Shown piece by piece: positions 8,837 through 17,706 of a stretch of 64,000 nucleotides of DNA (its first letter is position 1; every line of letters starts with the position of its first letter). Below the pieces are notes generated by a model. It ran no database searches and was not told where the DNA came from. It worked only from the letters and a program-made list of their open reading frames with translations. The stretch spans positions 14,449-78,448 of the forward strand of contig JBEKYC010000028.1 in assembly GCA_049511415.1 (NCBI GenBank), given 5' to 3'. The DNA comes from Bog-159 sp049511415 (GTDB lineage: Bacteria > Acidobacteriota > Terriglobia > Bryobacterales > Bryobacteraceae). The translations under genes and the position numbers were made by a program.

Positions 8837-11025
8837 GCCGGGTAATCCAAAGCCTCGGGGATCATGACGTGCTTTAGCGCCTCGGCGGCCCGATCCTTGG
8901 CGAGACAGGCGCTGGTCAGGCAGCCATCCATGCGGACGCGCAGGCGGCTGAATTGATCGTAGCCCGCGAAATTCGCACAGGGTCCGGCCTTGGGCGGATG
9001 CGTGCCGTCGCTTTCGATGACGTCGGTATAGCCGCGCGCAATGCTGGCGATGCCAGGAATCATGCCTTCCATGGCTTCCAGATCTTCGGCGTGATAACAC
9101 GAGGCGCAGCCCTCCGTATCCCAAGACGGGTGACGGTTGTAGCCAAACACCAATTCCGCGCAGATGCGTCCGGCTTCACCGGCGGCGCGGGCGCTCTGCA
9201 CGTGGCACAAATCGGTGAGGAAGGCGAGCGCGCCGGGATCGACATCGGGGCCGCCCTGCGCCTCAAGTTGCAGGGCATCGAGAATCTGACAACGCGTCGC
9301 CAACAGCCAGCACAGCGCGTCCGCCAGCGGGAAGGTGACGCCGTGACGCGAACTCTGATATAAGCGGCCGCCATCGGCATCGTTGGCGGTTTGCAGATGA
9401 TGCAGCGACCACAGCCACATCTGCATCGCCGTGCCCAGCGTGCAGGCGCCAGTGCCGGGGTGCGTGGAGGCGATCATGCGCATCTCACCGATCCACTGGC
9501 GGAACTGCGCCAGGAACAATTCATCCGTCATGGTGACGGAAAGCTGGCGGCGTTGCACGGACTCGGGGCCTTCGTAAGTGGCTTCCAGTTGTGCATCCAT
9601 CCACTTGTGCCCCAAAAAGCCGGGACAATCCTCGGTGATACCGTAGCCGCCCATCAGACTAACGGCTTCGCGCATCATATTGGCGCCGTGGCCGGTGTTC
9701 CAAAGTTTGCAAGCCGGGCAGAGGACGTTGGCCACGGAATCGAGCAAGGCGAATTGCAGCATCGGTTCAGCGGGCGGACGCGGCTCGGGCGTGGCAAGAT
9801 AATCGAGCGCTTCCTTTTGCAGCTTGCGCATGGCGCGAAGGGTGCTGGTTCCCCCGGTTACACCGTCGCGTGCGAACTTTTCGTTCCTCAGCCGCTCCAG
9901 CGGATCGAGTTCGTCGAACAGGCGGGCGGCGGCGAAACCCAACGATGCGCCGGCCTCGCCGGTGGCCCAGATCTCGACCAGACGGTGCAGGGTGTCCTCT
10001 TTCAATTGCAGGCCGAGTTCGTAGCGCGGCGATCCGGGAGTGGCACTCTCGCCGCCACGGAAGCGTCCGCGCTGATAGCGAATGATCGGTTCGACGGCGG
10101 AGAGCAGCTTGGCGGCGGTCATGACGCCGACGGTGACACGGGTGCGGCGGAAAACCGCTTCGATGATCTCGCCGTGGCTGTAGCGGGGCACGATTGCGCC
10201 GTTCTTGATGGTGTAGCCGCCCACGATACGGCTGGCGGGCACGCGCAGGCTGAAAATGGGATCGCTGGTGGAGGACAACTGGTGCACCAGCTTGCGCGTG
10301 GGTGTGCCGCGGTCGAAGATACCCGGGTCGGTTTCGTGCAGGATGATCATGCAGGTCTTGGAGATGCGCGGATCATCGGTATCCACGGCAGCCGTAACGA
10401 AGTTGGCGAAGCCCATGTTGGTGATGAAGCGGCCGCGCTTGTCGACCTGCAGCATCGGCTCGGCGCCCTCCGTCCACTCGGCCACGCGGACCTTGCCGGC
10501 CAGGATGCCGGTCTCTACGCCGACATAAGGGATCGGCTCGGTGAGCGCAAAAGCGCCGCGCCAGGGGTGACGGTCCTCGCCGGGCTGGGCAGGGGCGCAG
10601 AGGCGCAGGTAAGTATCGCGCTGTTCGGGCGTGCCGCGTTCGTGAATGGGAGACAAGGCCAGACAACCGGCCAGGCTGCCGGTGGCGGCTCCGGCATCCA
10701 CCCAGGCGAGTTCGAATGCCACCAGTGCCAACGCCAGGTTTTTGGGGCCGGCGATCAGGCCGCCCTGTTCCGGATCGAGGAAGACCCCGGTGACACCGGA
10801 CTCGTCGAAATGCCGCAGCAGACTTTGCTTGGCGGGGGTCCAGGCGTGGGTATTGCGGGCGCCTTCGGCGACCAGGCGGGCTACCGGCCCGCGCGCCACG
10901 GCGCGGGTGGATTGCACCAACATCTGGAGATCGTAGCGGTGGGAGAAGCGCCATTGGATCTGGCGTACATCGTCGCCGGGGAGGGCACGCAGCGTTTCTT
11001 GGCTGTGCGCAACGGCTGTGGACAT
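8833..11025 (-). CDS. Large acyl-CoA dehydrogenase family protein (730 residues)
   Basis: The ATG at 11025 is preferred over the upstream start because AAAGGA lies 8-9 bases before it. Acyl-CoA dehydrogenase hallmarks include F-A-L-T-E-P, the segment FITNMGFANFVTAAVDT, RTRVTVGVMTAAK and L-M-G-G-Y-G-I-T-E-D. These enzymes oxidise acyl-CoA to enoyl-CoA with FAD. At 730 residues it is about twice the usual 380; the extra C-terminal ~200 residues contain C-A-S-C-Y-H-A-E-D-L and a conserved-looking G-Y-N-R-H-P-S-W. The stop overlaps the start of the ETF-QO-like gene, so the two products probably work as one electron-transfer route. The acyl substrate is unknown. Confidence 0.85.
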   Translation of the reverse strand: MSTAVAHSQETLRALPGDDVRQIQWRFSHRYDLQMLVQSTRAVARGPVARLVAEGARNTHAWTPAKQSLLRHFDESGVTGVFLDPEQGGLIAGPKNLALALVAFELAWVDAGAATGSLAGCLALSPIHERGTPEQRDTYLRLCAPAQPGEDRHPWRGAFALTEPIPYVGVETGILAGKVRVAEWTEGAEPMLQVDKRGRFITNMGFANFVTAAVDTDDPRISKTCMIILHETDPGIFDRGTPTRKLVHQLSSTSDPIFSLRVPASRIVGGYTIKNGAIVPRYSHGEIIEAVFRRTRVTVGVMTAAKLLSAVEPIIRYQRGRFRGGESATPGSPRYELGLQLKEDTLHRLVEIWATGEAGASLGFAAARLFDELDPLERLRNEKFARDGVTGGTSTLRAMRKLQKEALDYLATPEPRPPAEPMLQFALLDSVANVLCPACKLWNTGHGANMMREAVSLMGGYGITEDCPGFLGHKWMDAQLEATYEGPESVQRRQLSVTMTDELFLAQFRQWIGEMRMIASTHPGTGACTLGTAMQMWLWSLHHLQTANDADGGRLYQSSRHGVTFPLADALCWLLATRCQILDALQLEAQGGPDVDPGALAFLTDLCHVQSARAAGEAGRICAELVFGYNRHPSWDTEGCASCYHAEDLEAMEGMIPGIASIARGYTDVIESDGTHPPKAGPCANFAGYDQFSRLRVRMDGCLTSACLAKDRAAEALKHVMIPEALDYPA

Positions 11026-11717
11026 GGGGCCGTCCTTTCTGGATTGTATTGATGGTGCAATCGCAATGCCACGCACCGGATTGGGGAAATAAAGGACTTA
11101 CGGGTCCTTAACTATCTGTAAGGGAGGGTCTAGGGTCTAGTCACCCAATTCGGAGATTGGCTTCGTTTCGTAGTGCTTTCCGGTGGGCGACGAACGAAAT
11201 CGCGCGCGCGATGTTTCACACAGTTCTCCGAGTGGTTTCGCCTGCGCTATTGTGCTTGTTTTCTTGCCCTTAGGAAAAAACAAAAAAAACGAACCCGAAC
11301 TCAGGCGGGCAGCCTGCTATCCATCCGATCAAGCTAACACGCCGGCACGGACAGTGCGGGGGGACGCGGCTGATCCGGTATTCAATAAGCTCTTTGATTG
11401 CAGCCTCACGGGCGGCTCGCCGGCGATTTCGGAGGTGTCATTGGCGCGTGTGACCGGCCCTCTGGGCAATTCGTACTAGCCACCCGTTGCCGTTGGAAAT
11501 CAACCAATTGTTTTCTTATGGCCATCCGCCATGTTTTCTTTCTGTAACCTGGCCCGTGGATCCGCGCATGTGTTTGTAAAAAAACGGCCAAAGCTGGTGG
11601 ATTGCCGGCTAATAAAGCAAATAAAGTTATCGTTGGTTAATCTAATTATTGAACTGGGAATTCTTTCGGGATATCATTATCGAGTTCACGGTTAATTATC
11701 TGGATGGCCAGGGAAGG
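11026..11717. other. Long intergenic region without a supported gene
   Basis: About 690 bases separate the acyl-CoA dehydrogenase start from the next plus-strand gene. A 98-residue open frame at 11183-11479 has no ribosome binding site, no coding character and no recognisable domain. Base composition is lower in GC than the flanks, with A-rich runs near 11275 and an AT-rich stretch at 11615-11700, suggesting regulatory DNA for the divergent genes. I see no RNA gene, repeat or mobile element. Confidence 0.6.
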
Positions 11718-12140
11718 ATGACAGTTCCAATGGTTAACGACGCCATGCAACTTCAGTCAACAGATCTCGAGTTGGCAACCTTCGGCGAGGTACTTTACGC
11801 CTTCAGCACGCTGCGGTCGACTTCCAGTCGGCGGCGGGGGGCGCGCGCCAACGGCGAATTGCTGCCGTGGGACGATAGCATGCTGAATGCGGCCGCCGAA
11901 CGCGAGTCGCAGCAGCTGCCGCCGCGGATGGCACCGGCTGCGGCGCCACGCGTGAGTCCGATCGATCTGGACAGACCGGTCAAGACGCGGCGAGCTTCCG
12001 GACGGTGCCATTGCGGCGAGTGCCGCAACTGCCAGGAGAATGCCCGCTGGGAGCGCATTTTCCAGGAGAAGTTCGCCAATGCGGATTATTATCACCACGA
12101 TATCCGCATCCGGTACGCTTCCCCGTTGAGCAGCGTGTAG
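11718..12140 (+). CDS. Small protein with a C-terminal Cys-cluster (CxCxxCxxC)
   Basis: The C-terminus (about residues 92-130) has R-C-H-C-G-E-C-R-N-C followed by ENARWERIFQEKFANADYY. This is a tight metal-binding Cys cluster that I associate with acidobacterial proteins. The first 90 residues are variable and low in complexity (Arg/Ala/Pro-rich). Starts are possible at ATG 11718 (AGGGAAGG immediately before) or ATG 11730; the earlier one is given. Zinc binding and a regulatory or DNA-associated role are inferences; no catalytic signature is visible. The gene stands alone. Confidence 0.65.
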   Translation: MTVPMVNDAMQLQSTDLELATFGEVLYAFSTLRSTSSRRRGARANGELLPWDDSMLNAAAERESQQLPPRMAPAAAPRVSPIDLDRPVKTRRASGRCHCGECRNCQENARWERIFQEKFANADYYHHDIRIRYASPLSSV

Positions 12141-12166
12141 CTCTCCACAGGCGTCCGCCTGCGCCC

Positions 12167-12172
12167 TATACT
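12167..12172 (+). promoter_or_regulatory. Putative -10 box (TATACT) 6 bases before the start codon
   Basis: TATACT ends 6 bases before ATG 12179, and TCCACA lies 17 bases upstream of it as a possible -35. Transcription would begin at or next to the start codon, giving a leaderless message. No ribosome binding site fits in the gap. Confidence 0.45.
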
Positions 12173-12178
12173 GGATGT

Positions 12179-12682
12179 ATGCCCGCATCCATCAGGCTCG
12201 TCGAGCCGGCGCAGAATGAATTCCTGGCGGAACTGGAGAAGCGCTCCGGCCGCCCCAACCACTTTTTCCGCAGCATGGCCAACCGGCCGGAAGTCCTTAA
12301 GAGTTTTGTCCCTTTCTATGGCACGATCATGGGGGCCGGCTCGGTCGACCGGCGCACCAAAGAGCTGGTTTACCTCACCGTTTCCTATACCAATCAATGT
12401 GCGTATTGCACGGCGGCGCATGTGGCCTCCGGCCGTAAAGCAGGCGTCTCGGAAGAGGAGATGCAGGCTTTGCAGAGCGGGCAGGACGGCGGCTTCAGCG
12501 CTTCCGAGCAGGCAGCCATTCAATATGCCCGGGAGCTCACGAAGACAGCGGACGGCGCAGAAACGCGCCCAGCCCTGAACGCGCACTTCAACGACGAGCA
12601 GGTCGCCGAACTGACGCTAATTGCCGCATTGGCCAACTTCACGAACCGTTTCAACAACGGGCTGGACCTGTTACCCGAATAA
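12179..12682 (+). CDS. AhpD-like carboxymuconolactone decarboxylase family protein
   Basis: The 167-residue protein carries the AhpD-type redox motif C-A-Y-C-T-A-A-H (residues ~79-86), preceded by E-L-V-Y-L-T-V-S-Y-T-N, with the usual helical bundle. Proteins of this group are peroxidase-related, using the CxxC pair to reduce alkyl hydroperoxides or a partner; some relatives decarboxylate carboxymuconolactone. The start at 12179 removes 58 non-conserved residues of the longer open frame. It lies 11 bases ahead of rlmB on the same strand. Exact substrate is unknown. Confidence 0.85.
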   Translation: MPASIRLVEPAQNEFLAELEKRSGRPNHFFRSMANRPEVLKSFVPFYGTIMGAGSVDRRTKELVYLTVSYTNQCAYCTAAHVASGRKAGVSEEEMQALQSGQDGGFSASEQAAIQYARELTKTADGAETRPALNAHFNDEQVAELTLIAALANFTNRFNNGLDLLPE

Positions 12683-12693
12683 CCGCGGCGGCG

Positions 12694-13407
12694 ATGGCGA
12701 TCCTGAGCGGTATTAATCCTATATTAGAAAGTTTGAAATCGGGGCGTCCGTTGGACCGAATTCTAATTGCCAAAGGCGCCGGCGGACCGCGCGTGCAGCA
12801 GATTATCGAATTGGCGCGCCAGGCGCCGGTGCCGGTTCGTTTCGAGGAGCGGGCTTCGCTGGACCGGCTGGCGGGCACGCCGGCGCACCAGGGCGTAATT
12901 GCCATGGGGGCCTCGCAGAAATACGCCGATTTGGACGACGTTATGGGCGCACCGTTGCTGGTGGTGCTGGACGGCGTAGAGGATCCGCACAACCTGGGCG
13001 CCGTTGCGCGGACGGCACACGCGGCGGGTGCGGGAGCGATTGTCATACCCGAGCGGCGGGCGGCGGGGCTCACGGACGTGACCGCCAAGGCCGCGGCCGG
13101 CGCCCTGGCGCACCTACCGGTGGCACGCGCTACCAACATCAATCGGGCGCTTGAAGCGCTGAAGGAACGCGGGTATTGGATTTACGGCCTGGACGAGCGC
13201 GGCGCCGAAGATTACGACAAGGTCGCGTACAACGCTCCCACGGTGCTCGTATTCGGCGGCGAAGGCAAGGGGTTGCATGAGCAGGTGCGCAAGCATTGCG
13301 ACGTGCTGGTGCGCATTCCCATGCAAGGGCAGATCCCCTCGCTGAATGTTTCGGTCGCGGCGGGCATCGTGCTATTCGAGTTGAGACGGCGTTCGCGCGC
13401 CACATAG
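12694..13407 (+). CDS. rlmB: 23S rRNA (guanosine-2'-O-)-methyltransferase, TrmH/SpoU family
   Basis: The 237-residue protein has an N-terminal substrate-binding domain (I-L-S-G-I-N-P-I-L-E-S-L) and a SpoU knot domain. Knot motifs are VLDGVEDPHNLGAVARTAHA (motif 1), FGGEGKG (motif 2) and IPMQGQIPSLNVSVAAGI (motif 3). RlmB 2'-O-methylates a guanosine of the 23S rRNA peptidyl-transferase loop using S-adenosylmethionine. Length and motif order fit RlmB; a close paralogue methylating another 23S or tRNA site cannot be excluded. Confidence 0.87.
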   Translation: MAILSGINPILESLKSGRPLDRILIAKGAGGPRVQQIIELARQAPVPVRFEERASLDRLAGTPAHQGVIAMGASQKYADLDDVMGAPLLVVLDGVEDPHNLGAVARTAHAAGAGAIVIPERRAAGLTDVTAKAAAGALAHLPVARATNINRALEALKERGYWIYGLDERGAEDYDKVAYNAPTVLVFGGEGKGLHEQVRKHCDVLVRIPMQGQIPSLNVSVAAGIVLFELRRRSRAT

Positions 13408-13413
13408 TAGAAT
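13408..13413 (+). promoter_or_regulatory. Putative -10 box (TAGAAT) near the ggt start
   Basis: TAGAAT ends 9 bases before ATG 13423, straddling the end of rlmB. No Shine-Dalgarno sequence is present between it and the start, so ggt may be transcribed with almost no leader. Confidence 0.35.
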
Positions 13414-13422
13414 CAGATATCT

Positions 13423-15087
13423 ATGCGAAGACTGGCGTTGGCGATTGGCGTGACGGCGCTTGCGCCCGCTTGGGCGGCGCAGCCGGTGCATGCGCGGCAC
13501 GCGATGGTCGTCACCGTGGAACAGCACGCCACCGACGCCGGAGTCGCGGTGCTGGAAGCAGGCGGCAACGCGGTGGACGCGGCGGTAGCCGTAGGGTTCG
13601 CGCTGGCCGTCACGCATCCTTCGGCGGGCAACATCGGCGGCGGCGGATTCATGCTGGTGCGGCTGGCGGAAGGCCGCACGGCATTTATCGATTTTCGGGA
13701 ACGGGCGCCGGAGAAGGCTTCGCGCGATATGTACCTGGACGCCGCCGGCAAGCCGACGCAGGACAGCGTAGTGGGGTATCGCGCGGCGGGCGTTCCCGGC
13801 TCGGTGCGCGGATTTGAATATGCGTCTAAGAAATATGGACGAAAACCATGGGCCGACGTGGTGGCGCCGGCGGTGGCACTGGCGGAAAAAGGATTTCCCG
13901 TGTCGTACGGCTTCGCCAAATCGCTGGAACGATCGGCCGGCCTGCTGGGACGCTTTGCGGAATCGAAGCGCATTTTCCTGCGCGACGGAAAACCCTACGA
14001 ATTGGGCGAGACGCTCGCGCAGCCCGAATTGGCGCGCACGCTGGAACGCATCCGGCGCGACGGCGCACGCGACTTCTACGAAGGCGAGACGGCACGCCTG
14101 CTGGCGGCGGACATGGAAAGGCACGGCGGGCTGATCACGCTGGCGGACCTGAAGAATTACGCCGTGGCCGAACGCCAGCCGCTTACTGGGAAGTATCGGG
14201 ATTATGAGATCATCACGTCGCCTCCGCCGAGTTCGGGCGGCATCGGCATCCTGCAAATGCTGGGCGTGCTTGAAGGATCGGGGTATGAGAAAGCGGGCGC
14301 GGGATCGGCGGCCACGCTGCACTTCATAGCGGAGACGATGCGGCGCTACTTCGCCGATCGTGCCCAATACCTGGGCGATCCGGATTTCGTGAAGGTGCCG
14401 GTGACGACCCTGCTGGACAAGAACTACATCGCCAGGCTGCGCCAATCGATCGATCCGGAGCACGCCACGCCGAGCACCGACATTCATGCGGGCAGATTGG
14501 TGGGAGCGGAATCAAGCCAGACGACGCATTATTCGATCGTGGATGGGGACGGCAATGCGGTGGCTGTCACGTATACCTTGAACTTCGGATACGGTGACGG
14601 CGTGACCGTGCCCGGACTGGGTTTTCTGCTCAACGATGAGATGGACGATTTTGCCGCCAAGCCCGGCACGCCAAACGGATTCGGCCTGGTGCAAGGCGAA
14701 GCCAACGCGATTCAGCCAAACAAAAGGCCGCTTTCGTCGATGACGCCGACCATTGTCACGCGCGGCGGCAAGGTGGATCTGGTGGTGGGCTCGCCCGGCG
14801 GCCCCACGATCATCAACAGCGTGCTGGAAGTGATTTTGAACGTGGTCGATTTCGGCATGAACGTGCAGGACGCCGTCAATTGGCCGCGCATACATCACCA
14901 GTGGCTGCCGGATCAACTGGTGATGGAGCGCGGCTTTTCACCGGATACCATCGCTTTGCTGAAGGCCCGCGGGCACCAGGTAAGAGTTATCGGCGCGATC
15001 GGCGAAGTGGCCGCCATCGAATCGCACGACGGGTGGCTGGAAGGCGCCGCCGATCCGCGCACCGAGGGCGCCGCCAAAGGATTCTAA
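13423..15087 (+). CDS. ggt: Gamma-glutamyltransferase (exported)
   Basis: The 554-residue precursor has a signal peptide (MRRLALAIGVTALAPAWAAQ). The large-subunit motif GGGGFMLVR is at ~72-80. The autocleavage and catalytic site T-T-H-Y-S-I-V-D begins at Thr367, followed by G-N-A-V-A-V-T-Y-T-L-N and P-L-S-S-M-T-P. These are the hallmarks of gamma-glutamyl transpeptidase, which self-cleaves into two subunits and cleaves glutathione or other gamma-glutamyl compounds in the periplasm. Length fits the family. It is 15 bases after rlmB and 3 bases before the sugar-isomerase-like gene. Confidence 0.93.
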   Translation: MRRLALAIGVTALAPAWAAQPVHARHAMVVTVEQHATDAGVAVLEAGGNAVDAAVAVGFALAVTHPSAGNIGGGGFMLVRLAEGRTAFIDFRERAPEKASRDMYLDAAGKPTQDSVVGYRAAGVPGSVRGFEYASKKYGRKPWADVVAPAVALAEKGFPVSYGFAKSLERSAGLLGRFAESKRIFLRDGKPYELGETLAQPELARTLERIRRDGARDFYEGETARLLAADMERHGGLITLADLKNYAVAERQPLTGKYRDYEIITSPPPSSGGIGILQMLGVLEGSGYEKAGAGSAATLHFIAETMRRYFADRAQYLGDPDFVKVPVTTLLDKNYIARLRQSIDPEHATPSTDIHAGRLVGAESSQTTHYSIVDGDGNAVAVTYTLNFGYGDGVTVPGLGFLLNDEMDDFAAKPGTPNGFGLVQGEANAIQPNKRPLSSMTPTIVTRGGKVDLVVGSPGGPTIINSVLEVILNVVDFGMNVQDAVNWPRIHHQWLPDQLVMERGFSPDTIALLKARGHQVRVIGAIGEVAAIESHDGWLEGAADPRTEGAAKGF

Positions 15088-15090
15088 AGC

Positions 15091-15915
15091 ATGCATCACG
15101 TTCTTTCGACGCATCTGTTCGTCGGCCACCGGCTGACAGTTGCGCAACTCGACAAAATTCAGCGCGCGGGGATTCCGGCCGTGGAAATTTTCTGCGCGCG
15201 GCAGCACCTGGATTATCGTGACCGGGCACAGATTACGGAGTTGGGCCACTGGTTCCGCGACTCCGATCTGAAGCTCTATTCCATACACGCTCCCATGCAC
15301 ACGGATGACATTTGGGGCAAATCGGGGCCGCATGCGGTCCTCAGCATCACCGAACCGGTGAAGAGCAAGCGGCTGGAAGTGGTGGATGAGATCAAGCGGG
15401 CGCTCGAAATCAGCGAGACGATTCCGTTCCAATATGCCGTGCAGCACATCGGTGTTCCGGGCGAGGAATATTCGGAACGCGCGGTGGATGCGGCTTTCTC
15501 GGCGTTGGAGCAGATCAGCCTGTTCGCGCGGCAGCGCGGGGTCGAGGTGCTACTGGAAAACATTCCCAACGGGCTTTCGACTCCGGAGCGGCTGATGCTG
15601 TTTCTGGAGCTCACGCACCTGGATCTGAATTTTGTTTTCGACGTGGGGCACGCCAACATCGGCTCTGGCGTGGAGGAGGCGTACAACGTAATGAAGGAGC
15701 GCATCCGCTCGACGCATATTCACGACAACGACGGGCAGGCCGACAAGCACTTGTTTCCGCTGCTGGCCGAAGGCGGTTCGGTGGATTGGAAGAAGACCAT
15801 GGACCTGCTGCGCACGCGCGCGGACCAATATCCGCTGATGCTGGAGTTGAAGGAGGCTGCGGAGCTTTCCCTGGCTTCGGCAGTGGAGGTTTTCGACCGC
15901 CTGGAGGATTTGTGA
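15091..15915 (+). CDS. Sugar phosphate isomerase/epimerase-like TIM barrel protein
   Basis: The 274-residue protein belongs to the AP-endonuclease-2 / xylose-isomerase-like barrel family. Metal-site motifs visible are H-A-P-M-H near the second strand, L-L-E-N-I-P-N (the conserved Glu), F-D-V-G-H-A-N-I-G and the I-H-D-N-D-G strand, ending with M-L-E-L-K. Members isomerise or epimerise sugars or act as inosose dehydratases; the substrate here is not evident. The stop overlaps the GTG start of asnS (GTGA), so the two are translationally coupled. Confidence 0.85.
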   Translation: MHHVLSTHLFVGHRLTVAQLDKIQRAGIPAVEIFCARQHLDYRDRAQITELGHWFRDSDLKLYSIHAPMHTDDIWGKSGPHAVLSITEPVKSKRLEVVDEIKRALEISETIPFQYAVQHIGVPGEEYSERAVDAAFSALEQISLFARQRGVEVLLENIPNGLSTPERLMLFLELTHLDLNFVFDVGHANIGSGVEEAYNVMKERIRSTHIHDNDGQADKHLFPLLAEGGSVDWKKTMDLLRTRADQYPLMLELKEAAELSLASAVEVFDRLEDL

Positions 15916-17222
15916 GCGCACCCCGCATTACCATCGCCGAAGCGTCGCAGCACGTTGGCGAAACGGTCCGCATCGCGGGCTGGCTGTACAATCTGCGCAA
16001 ATCCGGCAAAATCGTATTCCCTATTTTGCGCGACGGCACGGGACTGATGCAGTCGGTAGCTGTGAAGAGCGCGCTCGCGGAAGAGCTATTCGAGACCATC
16101 AAGAATCTGACGCAGGAATCGTCCATCATCGTGACCGGCAAGATCCGCGCCGAGCAGCGCGCCACCGGCGGCTACGAGATGGATGTGGAAGATGTGGAAG
16201 TGGTGCAGCGCGTCCCGGAGAGCGATCCGTATCCCATTACGCCGAAAGATCACGGCGTCGAATTTCTGATGGATCACCGGCATCTGTGGCTGCGCAGCCA
16301 GCGGCAGCACGCCATCATCCGGGTGCGGCACGAAATAATCCGGGCGGTGCGCGATTACTTCGATTCGCACGGCTTCACGCTGGTGGACACGCCGATTTTC
16401 ACGCCGGCAGCTTGCGAGGGCACCACCACGCTGTTCGAAGTGAACTACTTCGAAGACAGCAAGGCTTATTTGACGCAATCGGGCCAGCTTTATAACGAAG
16501 CCACGGCCATGGCGTTCGGCAAGGTCTACACGTTTGGGCCGACGTTCCGCGCGGAGAAATCCAAGACGCGGCGGCATCTGACCGAATTTTGGATGGTGGA
16601 GCCGGAGATGGCTTACGCCACGCTGGAAGACGTGAAACAGCTTGCGGAAAGCATGCTGGTATTCGTGGCCGGGCGGGTGTTGGAGAACCGGCGCGAGGAG
16701 TTGAAGGTGCTGGAGCGGGATGTTACTAGGTTGGAGGCTATCCAGGCGCCATTTCCGCGCATGAGCTACGACGAAGCCGTGAAGTTGCTGCAGGCGAAGG
16801 GCAGCGAGATTCAATGGGGGGGCGACTTCGGTGGCACGGACGAGACGCTGGTAAGCGAAGGCTTCGACCGCCCGCTGATGGTGGATGGCTATCCTTCGGC
16901 GGTGAAGGCGTTCTATATGGCGCCCGATCCGGCGCGGCCGGAGGTGGCGTTGGGCGTGGATGTGCTGGCGCCGGAAGGATACGGCGAGGTGATTGGCGGC
17001 GGGCAGAGGATTCACGATCTGGATCTGCTGATGCGGCGCATTGAAGAGCAGAAGCTGCCGCCGGAAGCGTTCGACTGGTATTTGGATTTGCGGAAATATG
17101 GCAGCGTGCCGCACGGCGGATTCGGCATGGGGATCGAGCGCTGCGTAGCATGGCTGTGCGGGCTGGAGCACATCCGGGAGACGATTGCGTTTCCGCGAAT
17201 GCTATACCGGCTGCGGCCGTGA
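15912..17222 (+). CDS. asnS: Asparaginyl-tRNA synthetase
   Basis: The start is taken as GTG 15912, overlapping the previous stop, because the anticodon-binding OB domain begins right after it (ITIAEASQHVGETVRIAGWL). The 436-residue length fits class IIb AsnRS. Motif 2 is F-R-A-E-K-S-K-T-R-R-H-L-T-E-F-W and motif 3 is G-F-G-M-G-I-E-R. The residues Q-S-G-Q-L-Y-N-E and F-W-M-V-E-P-E-M distinguish AsnRS from AspRS; a separate aspS is present at 55.6-57.3 kb. It charges tRNA-Asn with asparagine. Its last 21 bases overlap a convergent gene. Confidence 0.94.
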   Translation: MSAPRITIAEASQHVGETVRIAGWLYNLRKSGKIVFPILRDGTGLMQSVAVKSALAEELFETIKNLTQESSIIVTGKIRAEQRATGGYEMDVEDVEVVQRVPESDPYPITPKDHGVEFLMDHRHLWLRSQRQHAIIRVRHEIIRAVRDYFDSHGFTLVDTPIFTPAACEGTTTLFEVNYFEDSKAYLTQSGQLYNEATAMAFGKVYTFGPTFRAEKSKTRRHLTEFWMVEPEMAYATLEDVKQLAESMLVFVAGRVLENRREELKVLERDVTRLEAIQAPFPRMSYDEAVKLLQAKGSEIQWGGDFGGTDETLVSEGFDRPLMVDGYPSAVKAFYMAPDPARPEVALGVDVLAPEGYGEVIGGGQRIHDLDLLMRRIEEQKLPPEAFDWYLDLRKYGSVPHGGFGMGIERCVAWLCGLEHIRETIAFPRMLYRLRP

Positions 17223-17630
17223 TGCCGTATGGTCCGGCATGCGATAGGCGATAACCAGGAATCCGACGCCCGCCAGCAATGCCAGCGGCGCGACACTGAA
17301 CATCGTCGGAATCATCTCCAAGAGCATCAGAAGGCCTGCGATGATCACCGCGGTTTGCCGCGAGCGGATGGCGCCCCAGATTCCCAGCGCCGCAGCGAGG
17401 AGGATTACGCCCTGAACCGCTACGGCCTCCGCGGCCGCCCGAAGCGTGGTCTCGTCCTGGCCTGTGATTTGCCGGCACGAGTGACTCGCGCTCGCGGGAA
17501 GACTGCCGGAGCCGCGCCAGACGACACAAGGACTTGCGATCTGGCTGAAGAAGTAAGCAACGGAACCGATCGCCACAAGGGCAATCGGCAACGCGACGAG
17601 CACCGCCGCCCAGGTTCCTTTTCGCCGCAT
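17202..17630 (-). CDS. Small integral membrane protein of unknown function
   Basis: The 142-residue product has an N-terminal helix (~9-30), a loop containing Cys35 and Cys52, and three further hydrophobic helices (~68-87, 90-108, 112-130). The pattern of regularly spaced hydrophobic stretches supports a real protein. The loop cysteines could form a disulfide outside the membrane. Its 3' end overlaps asnS by 21 bases in the opposite direction. No family is recognised. Confidence 0.6.
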   Translation of the reverse strand: MRRKGTWAAVLVALPIALVAIGSVAYFFSQIASPCVVWRGSGSLPASASHSCRQITGQDETTLRAAAEAVAVQGVILLAAALGIWGAIRSRQTAVIIAGLLMLLEMIPTMFSVAPLALLAGVGFLVIAYRMPDHTASRPQPV

Positions 17631-17691
17631 AGCCTAACTCTCTCGCTGGACCGATTATAGCGCCGCACGAAGCCCAAACGGCGACGTGCGT

Positions 17692-17697
17692 TACACT
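17692..17697 (+). promoter_or_regulatory. Putative -10 box (TACACT) before the arginase gene
   Basis: TACACT ends 9 bases before ATG 17707. The gap has no Shine-Dalgarno sequence, consistent with a near-leaderless message. Confidence 0.35.
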
Positions 17698-17706
17698 CGA
17701 TTGTGC

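Noticed and set aside
9391..11052. 553-residue plus-strand frame opposite the acyl-CoA dehydrogenase gene
   Set aside because: It is the antisense shadow of a clear enzyme gene, with Gly/Ala/His/Gln-rich text and no domain; long antisense frames are expected in high-GC DNA.
11183..11479. 98-residue frame in the long intergenic region
   Set aside because: No ribosome binding site, no domain, low-complexity start, and A-rich DNA within it.
13372..14487. 371-residue minus-strand frame over ggt
   Set aside because: Antisense shadow of gamma-glutamyltransferase, whose catalytic motifs are complete.
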